Below, one piece after another: positions 49,423 through 56,894 of a stretch of DNA of 64,000 nucleotides. This DNA is from Mycolicibacterium sp. lyk4-40-TYG-92 (GTDB lineage: Bacteria; Actinomycetota; Actinomycetes; Mycobacteriales; Mycobacteriaceae). The translations under genes were made by a program, and so were the position numbers. The notes below the pieces were generated by a model. It made no database searches and was not told the DNA's origin. It was given only the letters and a program-made list of their open reading frames with translations. The stretch is taken from NCBI RefSeq assembly GCF_030209435.1, contig NZ_JARVRX010000017.1:124001-188000 (forward strand), in the 5' to 3' direction. Numbering within the stretch: position 1 is the stretch's first letter; the number at the start of each line of letters is the position of its first letter.

Positions 49423-49635
49423 ATGGCCAACGATTTCGAAGCTATCCGCCGACGCCGCGCCCGCATCGCCGGTGTGCTTCTCCTGGTCGTCGCGCCGGTT
49501 CTGCTCTTTCTTGCGCTGCTGTCTTTCCACATGACCTGGGGCGCGGCAGCGACCGTCGGCGGACTGGCCTTTGCGATCGCGTTCGGGCGCTGGCGTCTAC
49601 GGGAGGGCACATGGCCCTGGCAACCCCCGCGGTAA
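49423..49635 (+). CDS. Small two-helix membrane protein
   Basis: A 70-residue protein. A basic start (EAIRRRRARI) is followed by two membrane helices (AGVLLLVVAPVLLFLALLSF and AAATVGGLAFAIAF) and a short basic tail. It begins one base after the propeller lipoprotein stop, so it is almost certainly co-translated. Family unknown. Confidence 0.65.
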   Translation: MANDFEAIRRRRARIAGVLLLVVAPVLLFLALLSFHMTWGAAATVGGLAFAIAFGRWRLREGTWPWQPPR

Positions 49636-49706
49636 TGCCCACTAGATACGACATTCACGGCATTTGACGGCACCCGAACGAGATAGCACACCTAGGGAGC
49701 GCAACT

Positions 49707-50069
49707 ATGTCTCAGCAGTCCAAACATCAACCCGGGCAACCATATTCGGACGACCCCCTCGGCCCCGGTCCACGCAACGGGGCCGGTACCGCCGCGCTCG
49801 TCCTGGGTATCCTCACGATTCTTGGCGCGGGGTTTCTGGCGATAGAAATTCACGGCGCAGCAACCGGGATGTCAGGGCCTGTACCGATCGGCGCGCAGTT
49901 GCGCACATTCCTAGTTGGAGTGCCCGCGGTTGCCACCGGGATCATCGGTCGCCGGCGGGCCCAACGTGGCGACGCCAGCAACGGTACCTCTGCCGTGGCC
50001 GGCCTCGCGACCGGCCTGGCCGGCATCACCGTGGCCATCGCGGCCATCGTGCTGTCCGGTAGCTATTGA
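49707..50069 (+). CDS. DUF4190-like small membrane protein
   Basis: A 120-residue protein with a polar Gln/Pro-rich start (MSQQSKHQPGQPYSDD) and then three hydrophobic segments: NGAGTAALVLGILTILGAGF, FLVGVPAVATGIIGR and GLATGLAGITVAIAAIVLSG. The pattern of a helix, a short GRRRAQRGDAS loop and a helix is the DUF4190 style seen at 8349 and 9014. GGGAG precedes the ATG. Function unknown. Confidence 0.68.
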   Translation: MSQQSKHQPGQPYSDDPLGPGPRNGAGTAALVLGILTILGAGFLAIEIHGAATGMSGPVPIGAQLRTFLVGVPAVATGIIGRRRAQRGDASNGTSAVAGLATGLAGITVAIAAIVLSGSY

Positions 50070-50218
50070 CCTCTAGTACCTAATTGGGCCATCGACTGCG
50101 GGGCGTTGAGCCAGGGCGCGCGTCGACGTACTCATTCAGCGAAAGCACCGGTGGATCAGTCCTGTTTGTCAGGGAACAGGCACCGATGAGCGGGGCTCAA
50201 ATGCGTGGAACCGCGCGC

Positions 50219-50248
50219 GTAACCAATGTGATGGAACACCACAGCTAG
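50219..50248. repeat. 30-bp hairpin element, copy B
   Basis: It begins GTAACCAATGTG, has the stem around ATGGAACAC, and ends ACAGCTAG. The final CTAG contains the stop codon of the minus-strand gene at 50245. It matches the copy at 52327-52356 at 26 of 30 positions. Confidence 0.75.
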
Positions 50249-51036
50249 CGCTCGGTGCAATCGACTCCGACGAACACGCCACCGAACCTGGCTTCGCCCA
50301 TGTGGCAGAGCCCGCCATCGACCGACACCAGGCCGTTATGGGTGACTTGTGCGCAGACGCTGCGGTCATCGGCGTGCACCGCCTCGAAGCCGCCCGAGAA
50401 GTCGGTGTTGTAGCCCTTTACGATTCGGCCATCCGTGCAGACAGTCTTGGCGTAGCAGTCGTCGCACACGCTGGTGTACTGCCGGTACCTTCCGATCGCG
50501 GGAAGCCCGCAGAGCGGACACGGATGCGCCCCTTCATCTTCCGCGGGCACTGCAGCCAGCCAGTCTGCGGCAGCCAGACTGCGCAGCGCCGCAGCCTCGG
50601 TGGATTCGCTTGTACACCTTCGCAATCGAATCAGCACGGTGTCCGCTCTCGCGATATCGGTGACGCCGAGGCGCTCGGACTCGGGTAAGTCCCCGACACT
50701 CACGGCGCCTCGCACCAGTGCGGCGATCGCAGCGCGATGCCACACGCTGACATCTTCGAGGCGAAGTCGTCGATGCTGGTGCTGGGTTTGACGCCAGAAT
50801 TCCTCGATTTTCGCCCGCCTGCCTGCGGTAGTTCCCGGATCGATCGTCCACGTGCGGCCGCCATGGATGTTGCAGATGAACATTCCGCGGTCGCAGCGAA
50901 ATGCGTAGCCGCCGTTGAGTTCATCGCCGTTGAATCCGTCGTGGGTCACCTCCACGACCGATGATGGATCATCGGCCCAGTCCACCGCGAGCGCGTGGAC
51001 CTTCGCTCGGTCGACGGGGCCCTCGATCGCCTTCAT
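50245..51036 (-). CDS. Uncharacterised zinc-ribbon protein
   Basis: A 263-residue protein of unknown family. A zinc ribbon is formed by CPLC (residues 173-176) and CDDC (191-194), 14 residues apart. The N-terminal half contains FRCDRGMFICNIHGGRTWTI and the C-terminal half VCAQVTHNGLVSVDGG, which read like two small beta domains. No signal peptide. It is the last of three minus-strand genes (52058 to 50245). Its stop codon lies inside a copy of the 30-bp hairpin element. Confidence 0.65.
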   Translation of the reverse strand: MKAIEGPVDRAKVHALAVDWADDPSSVVEVTHDGFNGDELNGGYAFRCDRGMFICNIHGGRTWTIDPGTTAGRRAKIEEFWRQTQHQHRRLRLEDVSVWHRAAIAALVRGAVSVGDLPESERLGVTDIARADTVLIRLRRCTSESTEAAALRSLAAADWLAAVPAEDEGAHPCPLCGLPAIGRYRQYTSVCDDCYAKTVCTDGRIVKGYNTDFSGGFEAVHADDRSVCAQVTHNGLVSVDGGLCHMGEARFGGVFVGVDCTER

Positions 51037-51048
51037 TTGTCAAACCTT

Positions 51049-51537
51049 TCAGTCCAGCGTCGGTGGGTCGGTGATGTCGCACAGGCGAAGTTCGTCGTCT
51101 TCGACGGCGAAGTGGAAAACCTTGCCGTTGTCGCTGCCGCCCGGCCGGAAGAAGAACACCATCATCGACCAGCTGGTGGCGGCGTCCTCGGTGAAGTCGC
51201 CGAACCCGAGAATCTCGATCGACGAACCGGGTGCCCCGACCTGGGCCAGGCGCTTACCGGCGTCGGTGTCCGGGCCGGACGCCGCGCACGTCAGCGCACG
51301 CACGTTGGCGTCCTGGCGGTCGCGGAGCTGCTGTGCCCACAGCCGCACGGTGCTCTGGGCGACGGCTTCACCTTGATCGCGGCTCATCGCTGCGGCCGCG
51401 GCGATGGGCCGTATTGTCACTCGCTCGTGGGTCAGTGCGAATCCGACTGCCGCACAGAGCGTTGCTACCGCGACGATCGCGGCCAGTAGCGGCCAGCGGT
51501 ACCCGGCCGGTCGGGGTGTTATGAGATCGCCCCGCAT
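51049..51537 (-). CDS. Membrane-anchored protein with NTF2-like extracytoplasmic domain
   Basis: A 162-residue protein. One N-terminal helix (WPLLAAIVAVATLCAAVGFA) anchors a domain of about 115 residues outside the membrane. This contains AVAQSTVRLWAQQLRDRQDA and ends FHFAVEDDELRLCDITDP. The layout (anchor, helix, four strands, a final Cys-containing strand) resembles Mce-associated and Rv0361-like proteins. Its start lies 19 nt inside the upstream gene, which encodes a protein of the same plan, so the two are probably a duplicated pair forming a complex. Function unknown. Confidence 0.68.
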   Translation of the reverse strand: MRGDLITPRPAGYRWPLLAAIVAVATLCAAVGFALTHERVTIRPIAAAAAMSRDQGEAVAQSTVRLWAQQLRDRQDANVRALTCAASGPDTDAGKRLAQVGAPGSSIEILGFGDFTEDAATSWSMMVFFFRPGGSDNGKVFHFAVEDDELRLCDITDPPTLD

Positions 51538-52058
51538 ACTTTGAGCTCACCGTCCTCGTTAACCAGCACGTACGTGTCGCCGAAGAAGTTGTTGGCGCCG
51601 ACCGAGGCGTGTTGTCGTCCGGTCGGGGTGAGGCCGATCTGCCGGTACATCACGTCGATCTGGGCGCCGTTGCGGGTCTTGGCGTACCGGAAGAACCCGT
51701 CGATGTGGTCGCGGGCCTCGACCCGGTACCCGGTTGGGTCGAGGATTGTTGGCAGGTCCCGGGCGATGGTGCCGGTGGGGTTGGCGCACGTCAGCTGCCG
51801 CACCGTCGCCGTGTCGCCGCTGTCGGCGGCCTGCAGCCAGGCGGTGACCACCTGCTGGGCGTGCAGTTGCTCGGCCGACGGCGCAGGGGTAGGGGTGAGT
51901 TCGGCGCGCGGGGCCGGCCAGATCGTCATTGCCACCAGCACCGCGGCCGCGATCGACGCCACCACGGCCACCGCCCACAACCCCCACCCAGTCCCACCGC
52001 GCGCGGGCATTGACGGCGACGGGACCGGCTCGGTGGTGCGTTCGCCGCTCATCCGCAT
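51519..52058 (-). CDS. Membrane-anchored protein with NTF2-like extracytoplasmic domain, paralogue
   Basis: A 179-residue protein. A Pro-rich cytosolic start is followed by one membrane helix (LWAVAVVASIAAAVLVAMTI). The extracytoplasmic domain has AQQVVTAWLQAADSGDTATV and ends YVLVNEDGELKVCGAIS. The closing pattern E-DGEL-VC matches the downstream protein (EDDELRLCDI), supporting common origin. It overlaps the downstream gene by 19 nt. Lipid- or protein-export accessory roles are possible by analogy with Mce-associated proteins, without direct evidence. Confidence 0.68.
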   Translation of the reverse strand: MRMSGERTTEPVPSPSMPARGGTGWGLWAVAVVASIAAAVLVAMTIWPAPRAELTPTPAPSAEQLHAQQVVTAWLQAADSGDTATVRQLTCANPTGTIARDLPTILDPTGYRVEARDHIDGFFRYAKTRNGAQIDVMYRQIGLTPTGRQHASVGANNFFGDTYVLVNEDGELKVCGAIS

Positions 52059-52326
52059 CGAGGGAGTTGAACGGGATTTCGGGGCTGTAGTGCCATTGTC
52101 ACGGCTCGATGTTATGCGGCCTCATGTTGTGGGCGCACGGTGCTGTGCGGGGTGGTGCCGGGCGCTGAGCGCGTCATCGGCGGCGGGGGCAGTCCCCGGC
52201 TTGATCGCGACCTGCTTGTCGGTCGGCGGCCAGCAGCGTTACCGGTGAGGTCCGTGGCTATGGAAGTGAACGCGCTGGCGGGGCGCAACGTTCGTGGTAC
52301 GACTGGCATCAGCGGTCAACGTCCGT
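52059..52326. other. Intergenic sequence without a supported gene
   Basis: No gene is supported here. Frames on both strands are open but have low-complexity Arg/Pro/Gly translations and no ribosome sites. With the hairpin element at 52327-52356 this makes a 320-bp gap between the start of the gene at 52058 and the end of the ABC-F gene. Confidence 0.4.
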
Positions 52327-52356
52327 GTAACCAACCTGGTGGAACACCACAACTAG
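52327..52356. repeat. 30-bp hairpin element, copy C
   Basis: It begins GTAACCAACC, has a perfect stem TGGTG-GAA-CACCA and ends ACAACTAG. It lies 22 bp beyond the stop of the ABC-F gene on that gene's strand. Confidence 0.75.
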
Positions 52357-52378
52357 TGGTAGAGAACCGTCCGCATGA

Positions 52379-53998
52379 TCACCCGACGGTCTCGGGTTCG
52401 TCGGCCGCGTCCCCCAGCCTCATCCGGCGGTCGATGCCGATCGCGTCGAGGAACCGCTCGTCGTGGCTGACGACGATGAAGGCACCGCGGTAGGCATTCA
52501 GCGCGGATTCCAGTTGCGCGACGCTGACCAAGTCCAGGTTGTTGGTCGGTTCATCGAGCAACAGCAGGTGCGACGCGGGTTCGGCGTACAGCACGCAGGC
52601 CAGCGTCGCGCGCAACCGCTCCCCGCCCGACAGGACCGAAACCGGCAGATCAATCCTGTTGTCCTGGAACAGGAACTGCGCCAGAAGATGCCGTCTGCGG
52701 GTGATACTCAGGGTCGGCGCCCAGGCCATCAGGTTCTCCAGGACACTGCGCTGCCCGTCCAACAGGTCCAGGCGCTGCGACAGATAGGCGATCCGGCCGT
52801 CGCCCCGGGTCAGCGTTCCGGTATCAGGTTGCAGGTCGCCGTTGATGATCTTGAGCAGGGTGGACTTACCCGCGCCGTTGGGGCCGGCCAGGGCGATCCG
52901 TTCGGGTCCGCGGATATCGAGGTCGATTCCATTATCGGCGAACAACGTCCGTCCACCGCGCTGGATGTTCAGGCCGCTGGCGGTCAGCACGGTCCGACCC
53001 GCCGGCACTTCCGTGTTCGGCAGATCGAGGGCGATGACGTCATCATCGCGCACCGCGCGTTCGGCAGCGTCGAGGCGGGCTTTCGCGTCGCCGACGCGTC
53101 GGGCATGGACCTCATCAGCGCGCGCCGCAGACTCCTGAGCATCGCGTTTCAGTTTGCCTGCAACGATTTTCGGTAGCCCGGCGTCCTTGACGTTGCGGGC
53201 AGCCGTGCCCGCCCGGCGGGCCGCGCGCTCTCTGGCCTGCTGCATCTGCCGCTTCTGGAGTTTGAGTTGCGACTCTGCATTGCGCATCTCATCCACTGCC
53301 GCGCGCTGCGCGTCGGCGACCGCGTCCTGGTACGCCGCGAAATTACCGCCGTAGAACTGAATGTCACCGTCGCGCAGTTCGGCGATGCGGTCCATGCGGT
53401 CGAGCAGCGCGCGGTCGTGGCTGATCAACAGCAGGGTGCCCGGGTAGCGGTCCAGTTCGTCGTACAGCCGTTGCCGTGCAGCGGAATCCAGATTATTGGT
53501 GGGTTCGTCGAGCAGCAGGACATCGGGACGCCGGAGCAATTGCGCGGCCAGCCCGAGGGTGACGACCTCGCCCCCGGACAGGGTGCCGAGCACCCGGTCG
53601 AGGGGGACGTCGAGGCCGAGCCGCGCCAACTGCGCGGTACTGCGTTCTTCGATGTCCCAGTCATCGCCTATGGCAGTGAACACAGCCTCGGAGGCGTCAC
53701 CGTCCGCCAGTGCCGTCAGAGCAGCCAATACGGGTGCGACTCCGAGTATTTCGGCGACGGTCAGGTCGGTGGCGAACGGCAGCGTCTGCGGCAGGTAGCC
53801 GAGAGAGCCGTCGACGGTGACCGAGCCGCTCGTGGGCTTCAGCTCTCCGGCAATGAGTTTGAGCAGTGTGCTCTTACCGGCGCCGTTGGGGGCGACCAGT
53901 CCGGTATGACCGGCGCCCACGGTGAACGACAAGTCCGAGAACAGCTCGGCGTCGTCGGGCCAGGAGAACGACAAATGGGAACACGCAATAGAAGACAT
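52379..53998 (-). CDS. ABC-F ribosome-protection type ATPase
   Basis: A 539-residue soluble protein with two ABC domains. The first has Walker A GLVAPNGAGKSTLLKLIAGE, signature LSGGEVVTLGLAAQ and Walker B LLLDEPTNNLD. The second has ALAGPNGAGKSTLLKIINGD, VLSGGERLRATLACV and LLLLDEPTNNLDL. The linker between them (about residues 205-300) is long, basic and helical (QLKLQKRQMQQARERAARRA), as in ABC-F proteins that enter the ribosomal E site and displace antibiotics. There are no membrane helices. ATG 53998 is used. The leader contains a short upstream frame, two hairpins and a WhiB7-like promoter element, all pointing to antibiotic-induced expression. Drug specificity is unknown. Confidence 0.88.
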   Translation of the reverse strand: MSSIACSHLSFSWPDDAELFSDLSFTVGAGHTGLVAPNGAGKSTLLKLIAGELKPTSGSVTVDGSLGYLPQTLPFATDLTVAEILGVAPVLAALTALADGDASEAVFTAIGDDWDIEERSTAQLARLGLDVPLDRVLGTLSGGEVVTLGLAAQLLRRPDVLLLDEPTNNLDSAARQRLYDELDRYPGTLLLISHDRALLDRMDRIAELRDGDIQFYGGNFAAYQDAVADAQRAAVDEMRNAESQLKLQKRQMQQARERAARRAGTAARNVKDAGLPKIVAGKLKRDAQESAARADEVHARRVGDAKARLDAAERAVRDDDVIALDLPNTEVPAGRTVLTASGLNIQRGGRTLFADNGIDLDIRGPERIALAGPNGAGKSTLLKIINGDLQPDTGTLTRGDGRIAYLSQRLDLLDGQRSVLENLMAWAPTLSITRRRHLLAQFLFQDNRIDLPVSVLSGGERLRATLACVLYAEPASHLLLLDEPTNNLDLVSVAQLESALNAYRGAFIVVSHDERFLDAIGIDRRMRLGDAADEPETVG

Positions 53999-54005
53999 GC
54001 AAAAG

Positions 54006-54017
54006 CTCTCGTGAGAG
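54006..54017 (-). promoter_or_regulatory. Start-proximal hairpin covering the ABC-F ribosome site
   Basis: CTCTC-AC-GAGAG on the minus strand. Its right arm GAGAG is the only ribosome-binding sequence before ATG 53998 (7-nt spacing). It is followed by TTTT, so it could also act as a weak terminator. Confidence 0.5.
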
Positions 54018-54036
54018 TGAACGGGGCGAGTGCGTA

Positions 54037-54052
54037 CTCCGGTTATCCGGAG
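54037..54052 (-). promoter_or_regulatory. Hairpin overlapping the leader-peptide stop
   Basis: CTCCGG-ATAA-CCGGAG on the minus strand: perfect 6-bp stem. The TAA stop of the upstream leader frame is in the tetraloop, so a stalled ribosome would melt the stem. Confidence 0.55.
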
Positions 54053-54069
54053 ATGTCTTCTCCCAGCAT
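54043..54069 (-). CDS. Leader peptide upstream of the ABC-F gene
   Basis: A minus-strand frame of eight codons plus TAA, encoding MLGEDISG, starts at ATG 54069 with GAGGTGG about 8-14 nt upstream. Its stop lies in the loop of a hairpin and it ends 44 nt before the ABC-F start. Short frames in this position regulate many ribosome-targeting resistance genes by drug-induced stalling. No stalling motif is recognised. Confidence 0.4.
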   Translation of the reverse strand: MLGEDISG

Positions 54070-54120
54070 GTTTCGGCCCACCTCGGTTGACAGCAATTGC
54101 ACCACCCACGGTACTCACCG

Positions 54121-54135
54121 ACGCAACTGATTATT
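54121..54135 (-). promoter_or_regulatory. WhiB7-like promoter element
   Basis: On the minus strand AATAAT is followed after 3 nt by TTGCGT. This matches the WhiB7 rule of an AT-rich block just upstream of the -35. No good -10 is evident at the usual spacing (a TGCAAT lies 19 nt on), so the call is tentative. Confidence 0.35.
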
Positions 54136-54140
54136 CGGGG

Positions 54141-54503
54141 TCAGTATCCCCGCAACTGATCCAGCTGCCGCCGTTCACGTTTGGTGGGCCGGCCAGCGCC
54201 GCGGTCGCGGACCGGCACGGCAGGCATCGTCTCTTTAGCCGGTGGCGGCGGGCTGCGATCGATCAGGCATTCCGGCACGATGGCCGCACCCACCCGCTTG
54301 GCGATCGGACGGATGACCTCGACGATGCGCTCACGGCCCTCGATCCGGACCCGGACCTCGTCACCCGGGCTGACCAGCTGCGCCGGTTTGACGGTGACAC
54401 CATTGACGCGCACATGCCCGGCCCGGCAGGCCGCCGCCGCCAGGGCCCGGGTCTTGGTGATCCGGACCGCGAAAATCCAGCTGTCGACGCGGACGCTACT
54501 CAA
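54141..54503 (-). CDS. S4-domain RNA-binding protein (Hsp15/HslR-like)
   Basis: A 120-residue protein. Residues 1-60 are an S4 domain: SSVRVDSWIFAVRITKTRAL, then CRAGHVRVNGVTVKPAQLVS. A basic Pro-rich tail ends RPTKRERRQLDQLRGY. Hsp15 binds stalled 50S subunits carrying nascent chains, so a ribosome-linked role is likely. It overlaps dapE by 4 nt. The ABC-F gene downstream also acts on ribosomes, but that gene seems to have its own promoter. Confidence 0.87.
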   Translation of the reverse strand: MSSVRVDSWIFAVRITKTRALAAAACRAGHVRVNGVTVKPAQLVSPGDEVRVRIEGRERIVEVIRPIAKRVGAAIVPECLIDRSPPPPAKETMPAVPVRDRGAGRPTKRERRQLDQLRGY

Positions 54504-55564
54504 CGTGTCAGGTACCGCCGCAGGATGTCGGTGACCGCGGTGATGTCTGCCGTCGTCACCCTCTCGTCGACCTTGTGCGCGAGGTTGGGGTCGCCGGGTC
54601 CGTAGTTGACGGCCGGAATGCCAAGGGCGGCAAAGCGGGCCACGTCGGTCCAGCCGTACTTGGCGCGTACCTGTCCCCCGGCGGCGGCGACCAGCGCGGC
54701 TGCGGCGGGCTGCTTCAGTCCCGGCAGTGCACCGGCGGCGGAGTCGGTGAGCTCGATGCGGACGTCAAGACCGGCGAACACCTCGTGCACATGCGTGAGC
54801 GCCTGCTCGACGCTGCGGTCCGGCGCGAACCGGAAGTTGACGGTGACCGACGCGGCGTCCGGGATCACGTTGCCGGCGATACCGCCGTCGATGTCTACCG
54901 CGGACAGGCCCTCGCGGTAGACGCAGCCGTCGATGTCCACCTGCCGGGCCTGGTAGGCGGTGAGCCGGTCGAGAACCGCGCCGAGTTTGTGAATCGCGTT
55001 GTCGCCCAACCAGGATCGCGCCGAATGCGCACGCGTGCCGGTGGCATGGACGATGACACGCAACGTGCCCTGGCAGCCGGCTTCGATGAGACCGCCCGAG
55101 GGCTCGCCCAGGATCGCGACGTCGGCCTCGAGCCAGTCGGGCAGTTCACGTTCGATGCGGCCGAGGCCGTTGGCGCTGGACTCGATCTCCTCGCAGTCGT
55201 ACATGACGAGGGTGATGTCGTGCGTCGGCTCGGCGATGGTGGCGGCCAGGTGCAGGAACACCGCGTCGCCGGCCTTCATGTCGGACGTGCCGCAGCCCCA
55301 GAGTTCGTCGCCCTCGAGCCGGCTGGGCAGGTTGTCCGCGGCCGGGACGGTGTCGGTGTGCCCGGCCAGCAGCACGCGCGACGGCCGGCCGAGGTTGGTC
55401 CGGGCCAGCACGGCGTCGCCGTTGCGGATCACCTCGAAATGCGGCGCCTGGGCCTTGAGCGCGGCCTCGATCTCGTCGGCGATGAGCTGCTCGTGCCGTG
55501 ATTCGCTGGGAATGTCGACCAGCGCGGCGGTCAGAGCGATCGGGTCGGCGGTGAGATCCAGCAT
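54500..55564 (-). CDS. dapE: Succinyl-diaminopimelate desuccinylase DapE
   Basis: A 354-residue M20 metallohydrolase of lysine/meso-diaminopimelate synthesis. Zinc-site elements are VLLAGHTDTVPAADNLPSR (His and catalytic Asp), GCGTSDMKAGDAVFLH, and MYDCEEIESSANGLGR with the acid/base Glu. AILGEPSGGLIEAGCQGTLR precedes the dimerisation domain. TAACCT 6 nt before ATG 55564 indicates a leaderless transcript. It works with DapD (60764) and supplies peptidoglycan precursor. Confidence 0.95.
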   Translation of the reverse strand: MLDLTADPIALTAALVDIPSESRHEQLIADEIEAALKAQAPHFEVIRNGDAVLARTNLGRPSRVLLAGHTDTVPAADNLPSRLEGDELWGCGTSDMKAGDAVFLHLAATIAEPTHDITLVMYDCEEIESSANGLGRIERELPDWLEADVAILGEPSGGLIEAGCQGTLRVIVHATGTRAHSARSWLGDNAIHKLGAVLDRLTAYQARQVDIDGCVYREGLSAVDIDGGIAGNVIPDAASVTVNFRFAPDRSVEQALTHVHEVFAGLDVRIELTDSAAGALPGLKQPAAAALVAAAGGQVRAKYGWTDVARFAALGIPAVNYGPGDPNLAHKVDERVTTADITAVTDILRRYLTR

Positions 55565-55570
55565 TCAGCC

Positions 55571-55576
55571 AGGTTA
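55571..55576 (-). promoter_or_regulatory. Leaderless-type -10 for dapE
   Basis: On the minus strand this is TAACCT, 6 nt before the dapE ATG at 55564. It separates dapE from the preceding regulator gene. Confidence 0.5.
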
Positions 55577-55590
55577 GTCGGTCGGCCGGT

Positions 55591-56874
55591 TCAGGCGACG
55601 GCGCGCAGGGCCCGGATGGCCGGTGCTGTGGACGCACCGAGCAGCGTCGACCGGTCGGCCGGGTAACGCACGTCGATGACGGCATCGTCGCCGAACCGGT
55701 AGGGCTTGCCAAGAATCAAGCCCGCCAACTGCTTTCGCATCCGGGACAGCTCGGCCCGCACCGTGACCACCCGACTCCGGTCGCCGTAGAGGTCCTCGGC
55801 GAGCTCCGATGCCGACCTCCCGTTGCGGTGGATCGCCAGCACCAGCAGGATTTCGGCGTGCCGCAGCGAGATGTCATGGCGCCACCCACCGAACTGCCCG
55901 GCCATCTCGAGGACTGGAGCCCCGCGCAGGTCCAGCACGACGCGGGTGGCAGTCGCGTCGTCGTCGGTTGCGGCAATGGATGGCCGGACCAGCCACCCGC
56001 CGGGCAGCATCTCGACGTCGCACCGCCCGAGGGTCGGGATCCAGGCCCGCCCCGGAGCCAGTTCGTCGGGCAGCAGAATCCGGTTGTGCAGCGGCATCTG
56101 GTCGACGGCGGCCACCCAGCCGTCGGCGTCGACCGCCAGCGCCGGAGCGCCGATGCGCGCCAGGATGGGGGCCGCGACCATCCGCAACCGGTTCAGGGTC
56201 CCCTCGTGCTGCTCGCGCAGGTGCGCTTCGGCCAGGCGCGCGACGGCGTCGACCAGCGCGACGGTGGTGGGGTGCACCGTCGCGGCCGGGCCGGAGACGT
56301 CGACGACGCCGATGACCTGGCCGGTGCGCGGGTCTCGGACCGGGGCGCCGGCGCACGTCCAGGCGTGGTGGCTGCGCAGGAAATGCTCGGCGGAGAAGAC
56401 CTGCACGGCCCGGTTGGACGCCAGCGCCGTCCCGATGGCGTTGGTGCCGACGGCGCCCTCGCCCCAGTTGGCGCCCTCGACGAACCCGAGGCGATCGGCC
56501 TTGCCCAGCACGGCCGCGGACCCGGACCGCCACAGCACCCGGCCCCGCGCGTCGGCTAGCACCAGGATGTTATCCCCTTCGGCGACAATGGATTCCAGCC
56601 CGCGCGACACGTCGTCCAGCACGGCCAGCAGGCCCGATGACCTGCGTAGCGCATCCAGCCCGGACGATTCGATGACCGGCGGGATGTGGGTGTCAGGGTT
56701 GACGCCACGGGCCAGCATGCGCTGCCACGACTCGCCGATGACGTCCCGCGGCCGCGCGGGGGCCCGGCCGCCGGACATCGTCGCGTCGTAGACAGCCGAC
56801 ATCAACCGCGCGTAACTGCGCGGGTCCTCGCCAACAGCTACTGCTGGTTCAGGCACGGCCGGGCTCTGCATCAT
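55591..56874 (-). CDS. GAF-HTH transcriptional regulator (AcoR/MimR-like, without AAA domain)
   Basis: A 427-residue regulator. The start is AcoR-like (ESWQRMLARGVNPDTHIPP). A GAF region follows (GRVLWRSGSAAVLGKADRLG, then WGEGAVGTNAIGTALASNRA and HHAWTCAGAPVRDPRTGQVI). The sigma-54 AAA domain of true AcoR is absent. Instead the C-terminus has a winged-helix-like stretch (LRHAEILLVLAIHRNGRSAS, ELAEDLYGDRSRVVTVRAEL). It is the last gene of a butanediol/acetoin operon and probably activates it through the palindrome at 58788-58827. Confidence 0.82.
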   Translation of the reverse strand: MMQSPAVPEPAVAVGEDPRSYARLMSAVYDATMSGGRAPARPRDVIGESWQRMLARGVNPDTHIPPVIESSGLDALRRSSGLLAVLDDVSRGLESIVAEGDNILVLADARGRVLWRSGSAAVLGKADRLGFVEGANWGEGAVGTNAIGTALASNRAVQVFSAEHFLRSHHAWTCAGAPVRDPRTGQVIGVVDVSGPAATVHPTTVALVDAVARLAEAHLREQHEGTLNRLRMVAAPILARIGAPALAVDADGWVAAVDQMPLHNRILLPDELAPGRAWIPTLGRCDVEMLPGGWLVRPSIAATDDDATATRVVLDLRGAPVLEMAGQFGGWRHDISLRHAEILLVLAIHRNGRSASELAEDLYGDRSRVVTVRAELSRMRKQLAGLILGKPYRFGDDAVIDVRYPADRSTLLGASTAPAIRALRAVA

Positions 56875-56894
56875 CGCCGATTGTGCTCCGCATG

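Noticed and set aside
52112..52309. A minus-strand frame of 65 codons upstream of the 52058 gene
   Set aside because: Arg/Pro/Ser-rich translation, no ribosome site and no promoter element; treated as noncoding.
54575..55501. A 308-codon plus-strand open frame antisense to dapE
   Set aside because: dapE metal-site motifs are on the minus strand, and the shadow frame lacks any domain.
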